64,000 nucleotides of DNA from Cyanobacteriota bacterium (lineage in GTDB: Bacteria > Cyanobacteriota > Cyanobacteriia > Cyanobacteriales > Microcoleaceae), in assembly GCA_025362325.1 (NCBI GenBank), contig JANYGO010000332.1, forward strand, positions 1 to 64,000, written 5' to 3'. This document shows positions 17,940 to 26,553 of this stretch, piece by piece; the stretch's first letter is position 1, and each line of letters begins with the position of its first letter. Below the pieces are notes generated by a model, which worked only from the letters and a program-made list of their open reading frames with translations, was not told the origin of the DNA and made no database searches. Made by a program: the position numbers and the translations under genes.

Positions 17940-17986
17940 TAGTCATTAGTCATTAGTCATTAGTCATTAGTCATTAGTCATTAGTC
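17931..17986. repeat. Heptamer array (ATTAGTC)8 spanning the start codon of the CHAT gene
   Basis: Eight exact tandem copies. Read on the minus strand they are GACTAAT units in which ATG and TAA overlap (TAATGA), so each upstream ATG opens a four-codon MTND frame that stops, and only the last ATG enters the CHAT gene. The same heptamer is scattered at 12893-12920, 30040-30090 and 55034-55072. Confidence 0.9.
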
Positions 17987-18360
17987 TGAGGCAAGTCAGA
18001 AAAGCTAATTCCCTATTGCCAATTCTAGTCTCTGGTACTTGAGATTTTTTTTGAGCTGTAATGTTCCGCGAAAGTGCCCGTAAACTTAAAAAGGTCGATC
18101 GAGCTTCCGGGGCCGTGGGTTTGCTCCCCGGGTGCGCATCTGTCTCTTGTGGTCGAGATCGCACTTGGAAAGCACGCCTTCCCACCATCTCCAAACTACC
18201 GCGCAGAGGTGATATTTATCTGTAGCCGGTATCTTGACAAAATGCCCGCTTTCGTCCTATGATTGCAGCACTGATTGAATAAAATAGCAGTCAACCCACA
18301 AAATAACTAGCTCCTCTAATCAAGTTAAAAACCAAATATTGATGCTTTGAGAGACGACCC

Positions 18361-18555
18361 ATGCAAACTCAAACTTTCCCATTTCTAACCGAACAAATAG
18401 TTGAGCGGATCTTTGCTTCAGGCGAACTGACTCGCGATGACAGACAGCGAATTCAGTCAATGCTCTTAAATGAGTCGATCGGCGAAAATGAATTGAGCTT
18501 AGTTGAAAGAGTCATGGAAGGCGTAGTCAAGGGCATACTTGACGTGCTGAATTAG
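18361..18555 (+). CDS. Small conserved-looking protein of unknown function
   Basis: A 64-aa, mostly helical protein (QIVERIFASGELTRDDRQRI, then LSLVERVMEGVVKGILDVL). It starts with an ATG after GAGAGACGACCC, a moderate ribosome site. Acidic and amphipathic, without cysteine or membrane span, it resembles small proteins often listed as hypothetical in filamentous cyanobacteria. No family is recognised and no partner is adjacent. Confidence 0.55.
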   Translation: MQTQTFPFLTEQIVERIFASGELTRDDRQRIQSMLLNESIGENELSLVERVMEGVVKGILDVLN

Positions 18556-18626
18556 TTTAAAACTCGCGCTCGTCGAGGTAAATATAGGGTGCGCCCGATG
18601 ATCGCGCATCTTACCATAAAGAATTG

Positions 18627-18745
18627 GTTTAAAGCCGGAATCCTTAAAGGCGAGAAATTAAAACAAGACTATTCATTACTCGAATCCTCGGACTTCCAGG
18701 TAGAGGTCGCCCTAAACTGTCGAGCGGTCAACTGTCAACCTAATT
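18627..18745 (+). repeat. Dispersed repeat of about 120 bases, copy 1
   Basis: Matches the reverse complement of about 35600-35735: shared blocks include AAAGCCGGAA, ATTCATTACT, AGGTAGAGGT and CGAGCGGTCAACTGTCAAC. It fills the gap between two small genes and carries no ORF. Confidence 0.75.
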
Positions 18746-18775
18746 TCCGATAAAATCGAAAATCGACTCACCGTT

Positions 18776-19054
18776 CTAAAAATCATCATCTGAACCCTCA
18801 TCCAAGTTCTCATCCTGACGTACAAGCTCAGAAGGGGGTCTGTCGCTACTCCAGGCCCACCACACGCCGCCACACGAGCAGCGGTAAAATTCTTGCCACT
18901 TGCGGCGGTTGGACTCGGTGTATACTGGCGATCGACGATTAATCCAGACCTCATGGGCATCCGTGCAGCTAGCAGCGCACTTGGGACAGCAAAACTCAGT
19001 AGCGTGAACCGCCGCCGCAGTCCATTCGGGAGGATGTGGAGCAAAAGCTTCCAT
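18776..19054 (-). CDS. Small cysteine-rich (zinc-ribbon-like) protein
   Basis: A 92-aa protein with FCCPKCAASC near residues 21-30 and YRCSCGG near 57-63, which together could hold one zinc ion. Aromatic residues (WWAW) follow and the tail is acidic (DENLDEGSDDDF). I do not recognise a named family, although such single zinc-ribbon proteins are common in cyanobacteria. The ORF on the same strand in another frame (18712-19044) is a shadow. It is monocistronic and divergent from the transporter gene. Confidence 0.6.
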   Translation of the reverse strand: MEAFAPHPPEWTAAAVHATEFCCPKCAASCTDAHEVWINRRSPVYTESNRRKWQEFYRCSCGGVWWAWSSDRPPSELVRQDENLDEGSDDDF

Positions 19055-19264
19055 GTGTTGCGTGTTTCTATTTAAACTGCTGGTAATTACGGCAAATCAA
19101 GAGTTGCTAAAGATCCGCTCCCGCTCGCAATGACATAAGTACACTGTTGAGTACGTAATTCATCTGCCAGTTATTTTTTTTGGCATTTGCCGTCCGATGA
19201 ATAGTATAACTGATGTGGTGCAAACCGTCGATCGGCATTCTCAGCTATTTTAAGGACTAGGCTC

Positions 19265-20839
19265 ATGTCTATTTACAACTTTATCTCATTTCTGGGAATT
19301 TTTGGCTTGTGCGCGATCGCCTGGATTTTCTCAGAAAACCGCCAAGTTCGGTATATACCTTGGCGCGTCATCATCTGGGGCATTGGGCTGCAATTAGTCT
19401 TAGGATTTTTAGTATTCCTGTTTCCCCCAACTCGCATCGCCCTAGAGTGGTTTACAGGCTTGCTCGATGGAGTATTCACCGCTGCTGACACCGGAGCGAG
19501 ATTTGTATTCGGCACAAACATCGTACCAAAACCAGGTCAAGAGCCGCCAATTAATTTAGGATATATTTTCGCCTTTCGAGCTTTACCGACAGTCGTATTT
19601 TTTTCCGGCCTCATGGCCTTACTTTACAACATCGGCGTAATTCAAATAGTCACCGAAGTTTTTGCCAAAATATTTTACATGACAATGCGGTTGAGCGGCG
19701 CAGAAGCACTAAGCGGCGCGGCTAATATTTTCGTAGGAATAGAAGCAGCAATTGTCGTCAAGCCTTATTTGCCACAAATGACTCGTTCCGAACTTTGTGC
19801 AATCCTCTCCTGCTGTTTTGGGACTGCCGCTTCATCAACTTTAGCAATTTACGTCAGTTTTCTCAAGCCTGTTTTTCCAAATATTTTAGGGCATTTAGTT
19901 TCAGCCTCAATTATCGCCATTCCCGCTTGCTTTGTCCTCTCCAAAATCTTAGTGCCCGAAACAGGAGTACCGCTAACAATGGGCGGCATTCCCAAAGAAA
20001 ATCCGAAGCCCCAAGGCCACGAGTTCATCGGCGAAGAAATTGCCGAGAATGACGGTGAGCACCGCAAACAAGAGACAGTTGGTGGAGAACCCATCGAACG
20101 AGTCAGCCCTTTAGATGCTGCAATCATCGGCGCTTTGGATGGTGTGAAGATGTCAGTCGCCATCGCCGCTGTTTTGATTTTAATCTTGGGCTTAGTTTCC
20201 TTAATCAATCAATTCTTTGGCTGGCTGGCCGTGCTACCGGCTCCCATCGGCACAATCTTTAGTTTTGTCACCCTGCAAAACATTCAAGGAGCCTTATTTT
20301 ACCCGCTAACCTTGTTAACCGGAGTTCCCCTTGAAGATTCTTGGATAGCATCAGTAATCATCGGACGGCGACTGTTAGAAACGGCAATTCCGCCCTATCA
20401 AAGTTTAGCAGAAGCGGCGGCAAAAGGACTGATTAGCGATCGCACAGTATTAATTGTCAGTTACGCGCTTTCCGGTTTCGCCCACTTAGCCTCCGTCGGC
20501 ATATTTGTCGGCGGTACAATCGCCCTAATTCCATCCCGCCGCAAAGACATTTCCGAACTCGGTTGGAAAGCCTTATTTGTCGGCACTTTAGCTACAATGA
20601 TGATTGCCTGCATCGCCGGATTATTTGACACCGGAGACACCAGCATTTTAGGTGTTAAGACAGCCCCTGCTGCTCCGATAACAGCGCCTGCTTCCCCGAA
20701 ACCGCTGGCATCCCCAGCAGCAACTTCCAAGCCGTCAGTTGCTCCAGCAATTGCCAGCCCGAAGCCTTCGCCGAAGGGTGAAAAAGTGGCTCCAAAAGTG
20801 AAAGAATCTCCTAAATCTGAATCGAAGAAAACGCCTTAA
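19265..20839 (+). CDS. nupC: Concentrative nucleoside transporter (NupC/CNT family)
   Basis: A proton- or sodium-coupled importer of nucleosides in the plasma membrane. Family marks are the N-terminal membrane helix pair (WRVIIWGIGLQLVLGFLVF), the gate motif region LSGAEALSGAANIFVGIEAA (about 137-156), and the NQFFGWLA and GFAHLASVGIFVGG segments near the end of the transport core (about 320 and 405). At 524 aa it exceeds the usual 400 because of a middle acidic loop (about 230-280) and a Pro/Ala/Lys-rich C-terminal tail (last 60 residues) that is probably disordered and cytoplasmic. ATG is preceded by AAGGA, 8 bases upstream. Substrate range cannot be deduced. Confidence 0.88.
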   Translation: MSIYNFISFLGIFGLCAIAWIFSENRQVRYIPWRVIIWGIGLQLVLGFLVFLFPPTRIALEWFTGLLDGVFTAADTGARFVFGTNIVPKPGQEPPINLGYIFAFRALPTVVFFSGLMALLYNIGVIQIVTEVFAKIFYMTMRLSGAEALSGAANIFVGIEAAIVVKPYLPQMTRSELCAILSCCFGTAASSTLAIYVSFLKPVFPNILGHLVSASIIAIPACFVLSKILVPETGVPLTMGGIPKENPKPQGHEFIGEEIAENDGEHRKQETVGGEPIERVSPLDAAIIGALDGVKMSVAIAAVLILILGLVSLINQFFGWLAVLPAPIGTIFSFVTLQNIQGALFYPLTLLTGVPLEDSWIASVIIGRRLLETAIPPYQSLAEAAAKGLISDRTVLIVSYALSGFAHLASVGIFVGGTIALIPSRRKDISELGWKALFVGTLATMMIACIAGLFDTGDTSILGVKTAPAAPITAPASPKPLASPAATSKPSVAPAIASPKPSPKGEKVAPKVKESPKSESKKTP

Positions 20840-20844
20840 TATCT

Positions 20845-21102
20845 GCCAGGGACTCGTAGGGGCGGGTTCACCCACAATATTTGTCAATAATTGACAATCT
20901 CTAAAACCCGCCCTCACTCACCCAACAGTAAATCCCGGACTCGCTATCACTCAACAGGAAATCCCCAGTTACAGTTATATTTTCGTATTGGATCGAAATC
21001 AAGGTTGATGTAGTTTATTGGTTGTGTGGGGGCGGGTTTATGTAGATTATTGATACTCGTTAAATATTGTTGGTGAACCCGCCCCTACGAGCCCCTGATA
21101 GA
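20845..21102. repeat. MITE-like element with long terminal inverted repeats
   Basis: CAGGGACTCGTAGGGGCGGGTTCACC at the left end is matched, inverted, by GGTGAACCCGCCCCTACGAGCCCCTG at the right; the similarity continues into CACAATATT / AATATTGTTG. The inside has further AACCCGCCC / GGGCGGGTT segments but no ORF. Size (about 258 bases) and structure suit a non-autonomous miniature element. Confidence 0.7.
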
Positions 21103-21164
21103 TAAGATTGTTTTTTTTGCAGATGTAATCACCAATTATCAATTACCAATTATCCCAAAAATCC

Positions 21165-21770
21165 ATGAATCCCGAACCTGAAATCCGCCGTCTATTAGAT
21201 GTGATGCCCGCCTCGGGCCGCATGACGTGTAAAATTATTAATAAGCCTCAACAATCTACGGTCATTGATTGCGATTTTCCTTTGCCTTGGAATCAATCTC
21301 GCCCGATTTACATTAATTTTGACCTGTGGCGGCTGCTATCTAAGCCGCAGCGGGATTTACTGCTATTGCGTACTGTTAGTTTTCTGGGCAATTTCAAGTG
21401 GTTTAAGCCGGATATTTATCAAGGCGCGGCTGTGGCGGGAATTGTCGGGACTGTTGTAGAATTATTGCAGGGAGATGCGATCGGAATTGCGATCGCCGGT
21501 GGGTTGACGGGACTGGCGATGACTCGAATTTGGCGCGACAATCGCAGTTCGCAAGTAGAGCTAGATGCTGACGAAACGGCGATTAGAGTCGCTCTAAGGC
21601 GTGGTTACAGCGAAGCCTATGCCGCCGGACATCTGCTGTCTGCTATTGAAGCTGTGGCTCAAATTGAAGGGCGCAGTTTGGATTTTAATGAGTTGATTCG
21701 GTGTCAGAATTTAAGGGCGATATCGGGTATTTCGGCGGTGGGCGTGCCCGATCGTGTTAGGCAAGATTGA
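21165..21770 (+). CDS. DUF3318 family protein
   Basis: A 201-aa cyanobacterial protein of unknown function that I place in DUF3318. It begins EIRRLLDVMPASGRM, has a region SRPIYINFDLWRLLSKPQRDLLLLR, a hydrophobic hairpin (AAVAGIVGTVVELLQGDAIGIAIAGGLTGLAM, about 87-118) and a helical C-terminus. The hydrophobic hairpin suggests membrane association. An ACCAATTATC-type repeat runs to within 12 bases of the ATG and no ribosome site is evident. The 3' 330 bases have been copied to 24541-24869. Confidence 0.75.
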   Translation: MNPEPEIRRLLDVMPASGRMTCKIINKPQQSTVIDCDFPLPWNQSRPIYINFDLWRLLSKPQRDLLLLRTVSFLGNFKWFKPDIYQGAAVAGIVGTVVELLQGDAIGIAIAGGLTGLAMTRIWRDNRSSQVELDADETAIRVALRRGYSEAYAAGHLLSAIEAVAQIEGRSLDFNELIRCQNLRAISGISAVGVPDRVRQD

Positions 21771-21831
21771 AAAAATTTGGGGACTTTGATCTCGTATTGC
21801 GGGGCGGATCGCGAGGCTGTGGTATTATTTT

Positions 21832-23886
21832 CTATTCTGGCGCTCGATCGCCCGCAAGTTTAGAATATTTCAAATTCTTTTGATATTCTACAATCTTTTG
21901 CTGGCTAATTTTGTATTTAGGACTATTAGCTGGTGTTTTTTTCAGTCCAGCAATTGCCTGTTCCCACTCAGCAATCACCTGTTGCCACTGTTGTTTAGTT
22001 TGCGCGGTTTGAGTTAAAGAAGCTGCGCGAGTTGCTCGATTTATTGCTTGCCGAAAGTCATTGTCAGTATTGGTTGGAATTGCTGGCGGAGTTACTGTGG
22101 GATTTGCTGGTAAATTTTTCGGTGGAGTAGTTTTGCTGGGAGTCGGGCGCGGAGAAACTGCTGGCGGAGTAGCAGGTAAATTTGCTGTAGGAGTTTGTGG
22201 TGGCGCACCCGCAGTTGCTGGTTTTAGCGCGATTAATATCTCACTTCTTTGTGTGGATTTGTCTGCTTTCGTCGCTGTCACAGCTATGCCGCGTACAGAA
22301 TTAAGGGCGGCGATCGTCCGATCAAATTCTGCTATATTTTCTTTGGGTACAGATGACTTGATTAAATCTTGAGATGCAGGAGAATTGACAAGGGTGAGAA
22401 TTTGTTCAAAATTTAAATAACCGTAGCCGCTGTTAGGCGTTGGTAAAGATTTGGTAATTGTTTGAAAGTTTTCGCTATCAGCTAAAGATGGATTTGACGT
22501 AGCTGCGATCGCAGGCAATGTTTTGACATTACCTAAAGTTACAAATACTGAATTTGCATCCAACCAGCCGTGTCCCAATAAAAAGTCTTGACCTGGAGCT
22601 TGCCATTCAGTTATAGCTTGACCTTCAATATTTTTCTCAGATACAGTTATACCATTACCTTGAGCAAGTGCGTTTAATTTAGCAAATGTGCTTTTAGCTA
22701 CTTCGGGATTGCTGGTCTGGATGACTATTTTTAAGCCGATCGCAGTTTCTCCTGGTACATTTTGCAGCGAGATTACTCCGAAGCCATACTCTCCATCCAT
22801 CCAACCAAAAATATCTTTATCTAAATCAAGATTTACAGCCGATAAATTGCCTTTAAATCCATCTATTCCCTGCTTGATTTCTGGTATGTTTTGTGTTTGA
22901 GTCACAAAGTTCGACCAATTATTGCTGATATTTTTTCCTGTAAATAAAGCAACTGTTTGCTGCGTAAAATAACTAATTATTTTTTGAGTTGCTGGTTGAA
23001 AGTTGTTGGAAATATTGGCATTTGGCTGCAAATTGGCAAGAGTATTAATGCGAACTCCATAATCATCAATACCAATACCGAGACTTAAAGACTTTATCGG
23101 ATATAGTTCGGCTCGATCGAATAGCGGTGTGTTTTGAGCTTGAGGAGTAGTTGCTGCACTCTCCTTTATCAAAGCCAAACTATCAAAAACATAAAATTGA
23201 GCTACTGGGTTTTCAATTTTTAAATCGTTGGATAATACTTTAGCAACTTCTGGCTTACTTGCTAAAGATGGTTGTCCTTTGTAGACATCAATAGCTTTTT
23301 GGACATTTTTATCCTTGTCACTACAAACAACATAGCGCTTCACGATCGCGCAGTAGCTTTTATCGCCTTTGTTGGAAGCTGACTCTATAATTTTAAATCC
23401 TTTGTAATCAGTCTCTTTGAATTTTTCCGATGCTTCGAGCTTGCTTAGTTTTTGAGAAAATTGCCACAAACTTAGCTTGTTTTTAATCGTAATTACCACG
23501 ATAATATCAGGGTGGGCAGTTGGCTGATTTTCTCGGGTTTTTGCTGATGGCAATACAGTCCAAACAACACTGCCCAGCCAAGGTTTGATATCTCGATCAA
23601 AATTAATTTGAGGACTTTCCGTGGCAAATTCTTTTTCAAACTCTTTCCAGGCTTTTTGAGAAATTTCCCTAGCTTCTGGCGTACCAAATTTCTGTAATTT
23701 TGACCAAGCCTCGGGGTTCATAGAAATTGTTCCACCTAGCAAAGCGTCAGCAGGAATCAGTTTGGCACTTTCCAAAGGCGTGCTATCACCTCCTAAATAA
23801 CCCTCACCGTAGAGATATGCCGCCGCGCCGCCAATAGCCAGAATACTACAAACAGCTATTATGGTTTTAGTGAATTTGCCAGCCAT
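21832..23886 (-). CDS. DUF3352 family membrane-anchored protein
   Basis: A 684-aa protein with one N-terminal signal anchor (TIIAVCSILAIGGAAAYLYG), then a large extracytoplasmic domain of the DUF3352 type (LIPADALLGGTISMNPEAW, about 42-60, is its usual opening). A Pro/Thr-rich stretch (about 565-610) leads to a short helical C-terminal segment (RAASLTQTAQTKQQWQQVI) that resembles the small helical repeat found at the end of many cyanobacterial envelope proteins. Function is unknown. It stands alone, converging on the DUF3318 gene, with 60 bases between them. Confidence 0.75.
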   Translation of the reverse strand: MAGKFTKTIIAVCSILAIGGAAAYLYGEGYLGGDSTPLESAKLIPADALLGGTISMNPEAWSKLQKFGTPEAREISQKAWKEFEKEFATESPQINFDRDIKPWLGSVVWTVLPSAKTRENQPTAHPDIIVVITIKNKLSLWQFSQKLSKLEASEKFKETDYKGFKIIESASNKGDKSYCAIVKRYVVCSDKDKNVQKAIDVYKGQPSLASKPEVAKVLSNDLKIENPVAQFYVFDSLALIKESAATTPQAQNTPLFDRAELYPIKSLSLGIGIDDYGVRINTLANLQPNANISNNFQPATQKIISYFTQQTVALFTGKNISNNWSNFVTQTQNIPEIKQGIDGFKGNLSAVNLDLDKDIFGWMDGEYGFGVISLQNVPGETAIGLKIVIQTSNPEVAKSTFAKLNALAQGNGITVSEKNIEGQAITEWQAPGQDFLLGHGWLDANSVFVTLGNVKTLPAIAATSNPSLADSENFQTITKSLPTPNSGYGYLNFEQILTLVNSPASQDLIKSSVPKENIAEFDRTIAALNSVRGIAVTATKADKSTQRSEILIALKPATAGAPPQTPTANLPATPPAVSPRPTPSKTTPPKNLPANPTVTPPAIPTNTDNDFRQAINRATRAASLTQTAQTKQQWQQVIAEWEQAIAGLKKTPANSPKYKISQQKIVEYQKNLKYSKLAGDRAPE

Positions 23887-24280
23887 GATATTTTTTAAAT
23901 AAAAAGTGTGAGCGATCGTTCAGGAGTTATGCAATCTCGTCTAAAAATCCACAGTCGCGATGGCGAAGCACAGCGAATAATGACAGAAATACGTTATTTT
24001 TGCGTCAGTTAGGCCATTCTAAATTCGCATAGATCGCACTTCTTTCAGTTAAAAATAGAACGCTGGGCAAGGGAAAATAACCTTGCTTTCATGGTTAAAT
24101 GAAAAAAATATTTTACAACTGGATTTGTATCATACATTATTGTAGTTGTTTCATTTTGGAGTGTCAAGGGAGGAGATTTAACGGCAACAATTCTTAATCA
24201 TGAGTTAAACTTAACATAATACTGGGTGGCATTACCTAAACGACAAACTAGCAAGTTGTCTTAGCACGCGCATAGCTTCA
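23887..24280. other. Gene-free gap
   Basis: Nothing convincing is seen in these 394 bases. The sequence is AT-rich and has no ORF of note and no repeat shared with the rest of the window. It may hold the promoter of the DUF3352 gene. Confidence 0.5.
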
Positions 24281-24541
24281 TTATTCTTTACTTTCAATTA
24301 CCAACATCCAAAATTGATGTTGGACGACTAAGGCATCAATTAGCCATTGTAAAACCAGGTCTTCATTTTGTCCAACAATCTCAATTTTTAGCGATTGCTC
24401 GCCTCTAATTCTAAATGGAAAGTCGCACAAACCCATGAGATATAGCAGGGGATGCAGCATAATAATATTGACTGTACCTTCGGAAATTTCATCTCCTTCT
24501 ATATAAGAAAAATAGCGATTTTTTAATCTATTTAAAACAGT
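24281..24541 (-). pseudogene. C-terminal remnant of an unknown gene cut by a duplicated segment
   Basis: The minus-strand frame reads about 80 residues (NRYFSYIEGDEISEGTVNII to the end at WMLVIESKE). Its upstream part is lost: at about 24541 the sequence passes into the antisense of the duplicated DUF3318 fragment, which supplies the start in the ORF track by chance. The retained part looks like a soluble alpha/beta protein end, but I recognise no family. Confidence 0.5.
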
Positions 24542-24869
24542 TGTAGAGTTATTGCAGGGAGATGCGATCGGAATTGCGATCGCCGATGGGTTGACGGGAC
24601 TAGCGATGACTCGAATTTGGCGCGACAACCGCAGTTCCCAAGTAGAGCTAGATGCTGACGAAACAGCGATTAGAGTCGCTCTAAGGCGTGGTTACAGCGA
24701 AGCCTATGCCGCCGGACACCTGCTGTCTGCTATTGAAGCTGTGGCTCAAATTGAAGGGCGCAGTTTGGATTTTAATGAGTTGATTCGGTGTCAGAATTTA
24801 AGGGCGATATCAGGTATTTCGGCGGTGTGCCCGATCGTGTCAGGCAAGATTGAAAAAATTTGGGGATAA
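24541..24869 (+). pseudogene. Duplicated 3' half of the DUF3318 gene
   Basis: Bases 24541-24867 are nearly identical to 21452-21784. The copy lacks the first 94 or so codons of DUF3318. Near its end GGCGGTGGGCGTGCCCG has become GGCGGTGTGCCCG, a 4-base loss that shifts the frame and changes the last 16 residues. No promoter or start context is visible. The copy ends exactly where the next gene's stop begins. Confidence 0.85.
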
Positions 24870-25331
24870 TCAATTAGCCTTGACAGACAAAGATTCCAGA
24901 AACTTAACTGCCTCATCCAGCATAGCTTCTGGTAATTTCTCAACAATTGCGATCGCCCTTTGACGAGTTTCTAGATTAACTGCTTCTGATTGCTGCAAGT
25001 CAGTTCCTACAAAAGTGCCACTTTCAAACGGTTTTTGCTTCGACAAAGCTGTTTCTGGAGTGACAAAAATGCCGACATCTGCCGGAAATTCAACAGCTTG
25101 ATGATTGTAGCATTTAACCACCAGATTGGTCACGTTCATCGCCACCCGCTGATTAAATCGGAAAAAATCTGCAAAGGTGCGAGATCCGTGAGTAGTTTGC
25201 AGTAAATGCTCTCCCAGGCGATCGACTTCTGTGGTAAAAATAAATTTGTGTCTGTCTGCACCGACTGACAGTAAAACTTCGTGGGAGTTAAGGGCGATTG
25301 CAGGTTGAACGGACAAAACTTGTACATTCAT
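24870..25331 (-). CDS. Hypothetical protein, 153 aa
   Basis: I do not recognise this protein. It has a beta-rich first half (VLLSVGADRHKFIFTTEVD) and a helical end (AIVEKLPEAMLDEAVKFLES), the latter like the short helical tails of DUF2281-type antitoxins. Length and the EKLPEAMLDEAVKFLE motif suggest a small regulatory or antitoxin-like protein, but no toxin gene is next to it. The stop codon lies at the edge of the duplicated DUF3318 segment; the first repeat of the module-border family is 12 bases before its ATG. Confidence 0.55.
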   Translation of the reverse strand: MNVQVLSVQPAIALNSHEVLLSVGADRHKFIFTTEVDRLGEHLLQTTHGSRTFADFFRFNQRVAMNVTNLVVKCYNHQAVEFPADVGIFVTPETALSKQKPFESGTFVGTDLQQSEAVNLETRQRAIAIVEKLPEAMLDEAVKFLESLSVKAN

Positions 25332-25342
25332 CGTCTTAAATC

Positions 25343-25386
25343 AGCTTCGGTAACGTACTTATTTTAAGCAAAAGTGCGATCGCTTG
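25343..25386. repeat. Module-border direct repeat, copy A (partial)
   Basis: AGCTTCGGTAACGTACTTATTTTAAGCAAAAGTGCGATCGCT. Shares TAACGTACTTATTTTAA and the trailing GCGATCGC with copies at 26231 and 27146. Lies just before the small-protein/HNH pair. Confidence 0.75.
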
Positions 25387-25443
25387 ATTTACTCTTGAAA
25401 ATTCATGATATAATCAAGACGGAAACCCATAAAATCCACAACT

Positions 25444-25716
25444 ATGCTAATCCTGCCACAACTGGAAAATCTGCGTGATACTCTACCCATCGAAGGAGCC
25501 GTCCGCATTGAATTAGTGGAAGGCATACCCATGTTTAGAGCCTCCACAACCGTCAAAAATCGCATAGCAGATCTGTTAGACAAACAACAAACTTTACCCC
25601 TAAATCCTGACGAAGAACAAGAACTCAATCTTTACGAAGAAATCGACGATTACCTCAGTTTTGTCAATCGGACTGTCCGCAATCTTTTCCTCAACCAGAT
25701 TCAGCCTACTGTATAG
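25444..25716 (+). CDS. Small protein paired with HNH nuclease
   Basis: A 90-aa acidic protein (LENLRDTLPIEGAVRIELVEG, then DLLDKQQTLPLNPDEEQELN and a helical end FVNRTVRNLFL). It ends two bases before the HNH gene, so the pair is translated together. The layout is like a small antitoxin- or adaptor-type protein preceding a nuclease and recurs in cyanobacteria as far as I recall. The role is inferred from the context only. Confidence 0.6.
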   Translation: MLILPQLENLRDTLPIEGAVRIELVEGIPMFRASTTVKNRIADLLDKQQTLPLNPDEEQELNLYEEIDDYLSFVNRTVRNLFLNQIQPTV

Positions 25717-25718
25717 AA

Positions 25719-26177
25719 ATGTCCCCTCGCCGTCAAATCCCTGAAAATATCCAAAATCAAGTTCGTCAGAGAGCAAACTGTCTGTGCGAATATTGTCATG
25801 CCTCCGAACAATGGCAGTACGTAGAGTTTACTATCGAACACATCATTCCCTTAACGAAAAATGGGACTAACGATGTTGACAATTTGGCACTAGCTTGCTT
25901 TCACTGCAACCGCAAGAAATCTAATAAAACTACAGCGATAGATGCTCAATCAGACGTAGAAGTATCATTATTTAATCCCAGACAAGATAGTTGGAACGAA
26001 CATTTTATTTGGTCTGCTGATGGATTATCAATAGTTGGTTTGACTCCTATTGGACGAGCTACAGTTACAGCATTAGTCTTAAATAGAGATAGAGTGCTTA
26101 ATATTCGGGCCGCTGACAAACCTATAAAGCGACATCCTCCTGCTGGCGATTTAATTCAATCATGTAGATCGTACTGA
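25719..26177 (+). CDS. HNH endonuclease
   Basis: A 152-aa HNH nuclease. The zinc-bound beta-beta-alpha core is plain: CEYCHASEQW (about 22-31), then VEFTIEHIIPLTKNGTND with the HII catalytic His (about 42), N58-LALACFHCNRKKSN (about 58-73). Such nucleases cut DNA with one metal ion and serve in restriction, mobile elements or toxins. The C-terminal 60 residues (FNPRQDSWNEHFIWSADG) form a second domain typical of this cyanobacterial subgroup. It is coupled to the 90-aa gene upstream. No guide RNA or methylase is near. Confidence 0.85.
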   Translation: MSPRRQIPENIQNQVRQRANCLCEYCHASEQWQYVEFTIEHIIPLTKNGTNDVDNLALACFHCNRKKSNKTTAIDAQSDVEVSLFNPRQDSWNEHFIWSADGLSIVGLTPIGRATVTALVLNRDRVLNIRAADKPIKRHPPAGDLIQSCRSY

Positions 26178-26230
26178 GAGTTAATGAAAGTTTGAGAGGC
26201 TACCTCTGTCGCGAATTTTGTACTGAAATC

Positions 26231-26310
26231 AAAGCTCGATTCCTGCCGAAAGCTTGGCTAACGTACTTATTTTAATCAAAAGCGCGATCGCCCGAGCAGT
26301 TACTCTCGAT
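26231..26310. repeat. Module-border direct repeat, copy B
   Basis: GCCGAAAGCTTGGCTAACGTACTTATTTTAATC plus GCGATCGCCCGA; about 65 bases match copy C at 27146-27215. It lies between the HNH pair and the CdiA-like pair. Confidence 0.8.
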
Positions 26311-26322
26311 ACTTGTCACAAT

Positions 26323-26553
26323 TCAAACCAGTAACTCACCAAAAATTGCTTGTTCTCGAATAGCCTGATAATTTTTCAAAATCTCCGACAACCTCAGCAA
26401 AGCTTCTAATTCTCGTGCTTGCTTCGGAGTCAAATCTTTCCGTTCCGCTGCATAAATAAGTTCCCCAAGCACAATCAACCTAGCTTCAACAGGAATATTA
26501 TTTTTGATGCCCAGCTCGATTCTTTCCTTGAAACTATTGAAAAGATTCTCCAT
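26323..26553 (-). CDS. Small helical partner of the CdiA-like toxin (possible immunity protein)
   Basis: A 76-aa all-helical protein (ENLFNSFKERIELGIKNNIP and on). Its start overlaps the end of the toxin gene by 20 bases, so the two are translationally coupled, the usual arrangement of toxin and immunity or antitoxin. Nothing in the sequence itself identifies it. It could instead be a DNA-binding or chaperone-like component. Confidence 0.5.
   Translation of the reverse strand: MENLFNSFKERIELGIKNNIPVEARLIVLGELIYAAERKDLTPKQARELEALLRLSEILKNYQAIREQAIFGELLV

Noticed and set aside
24552-24869. ORF of 105 aa as a separate gene
   Set aside because: It is the duplicated 3' part of DUF3318 without its own start and with a changed C-terminus.
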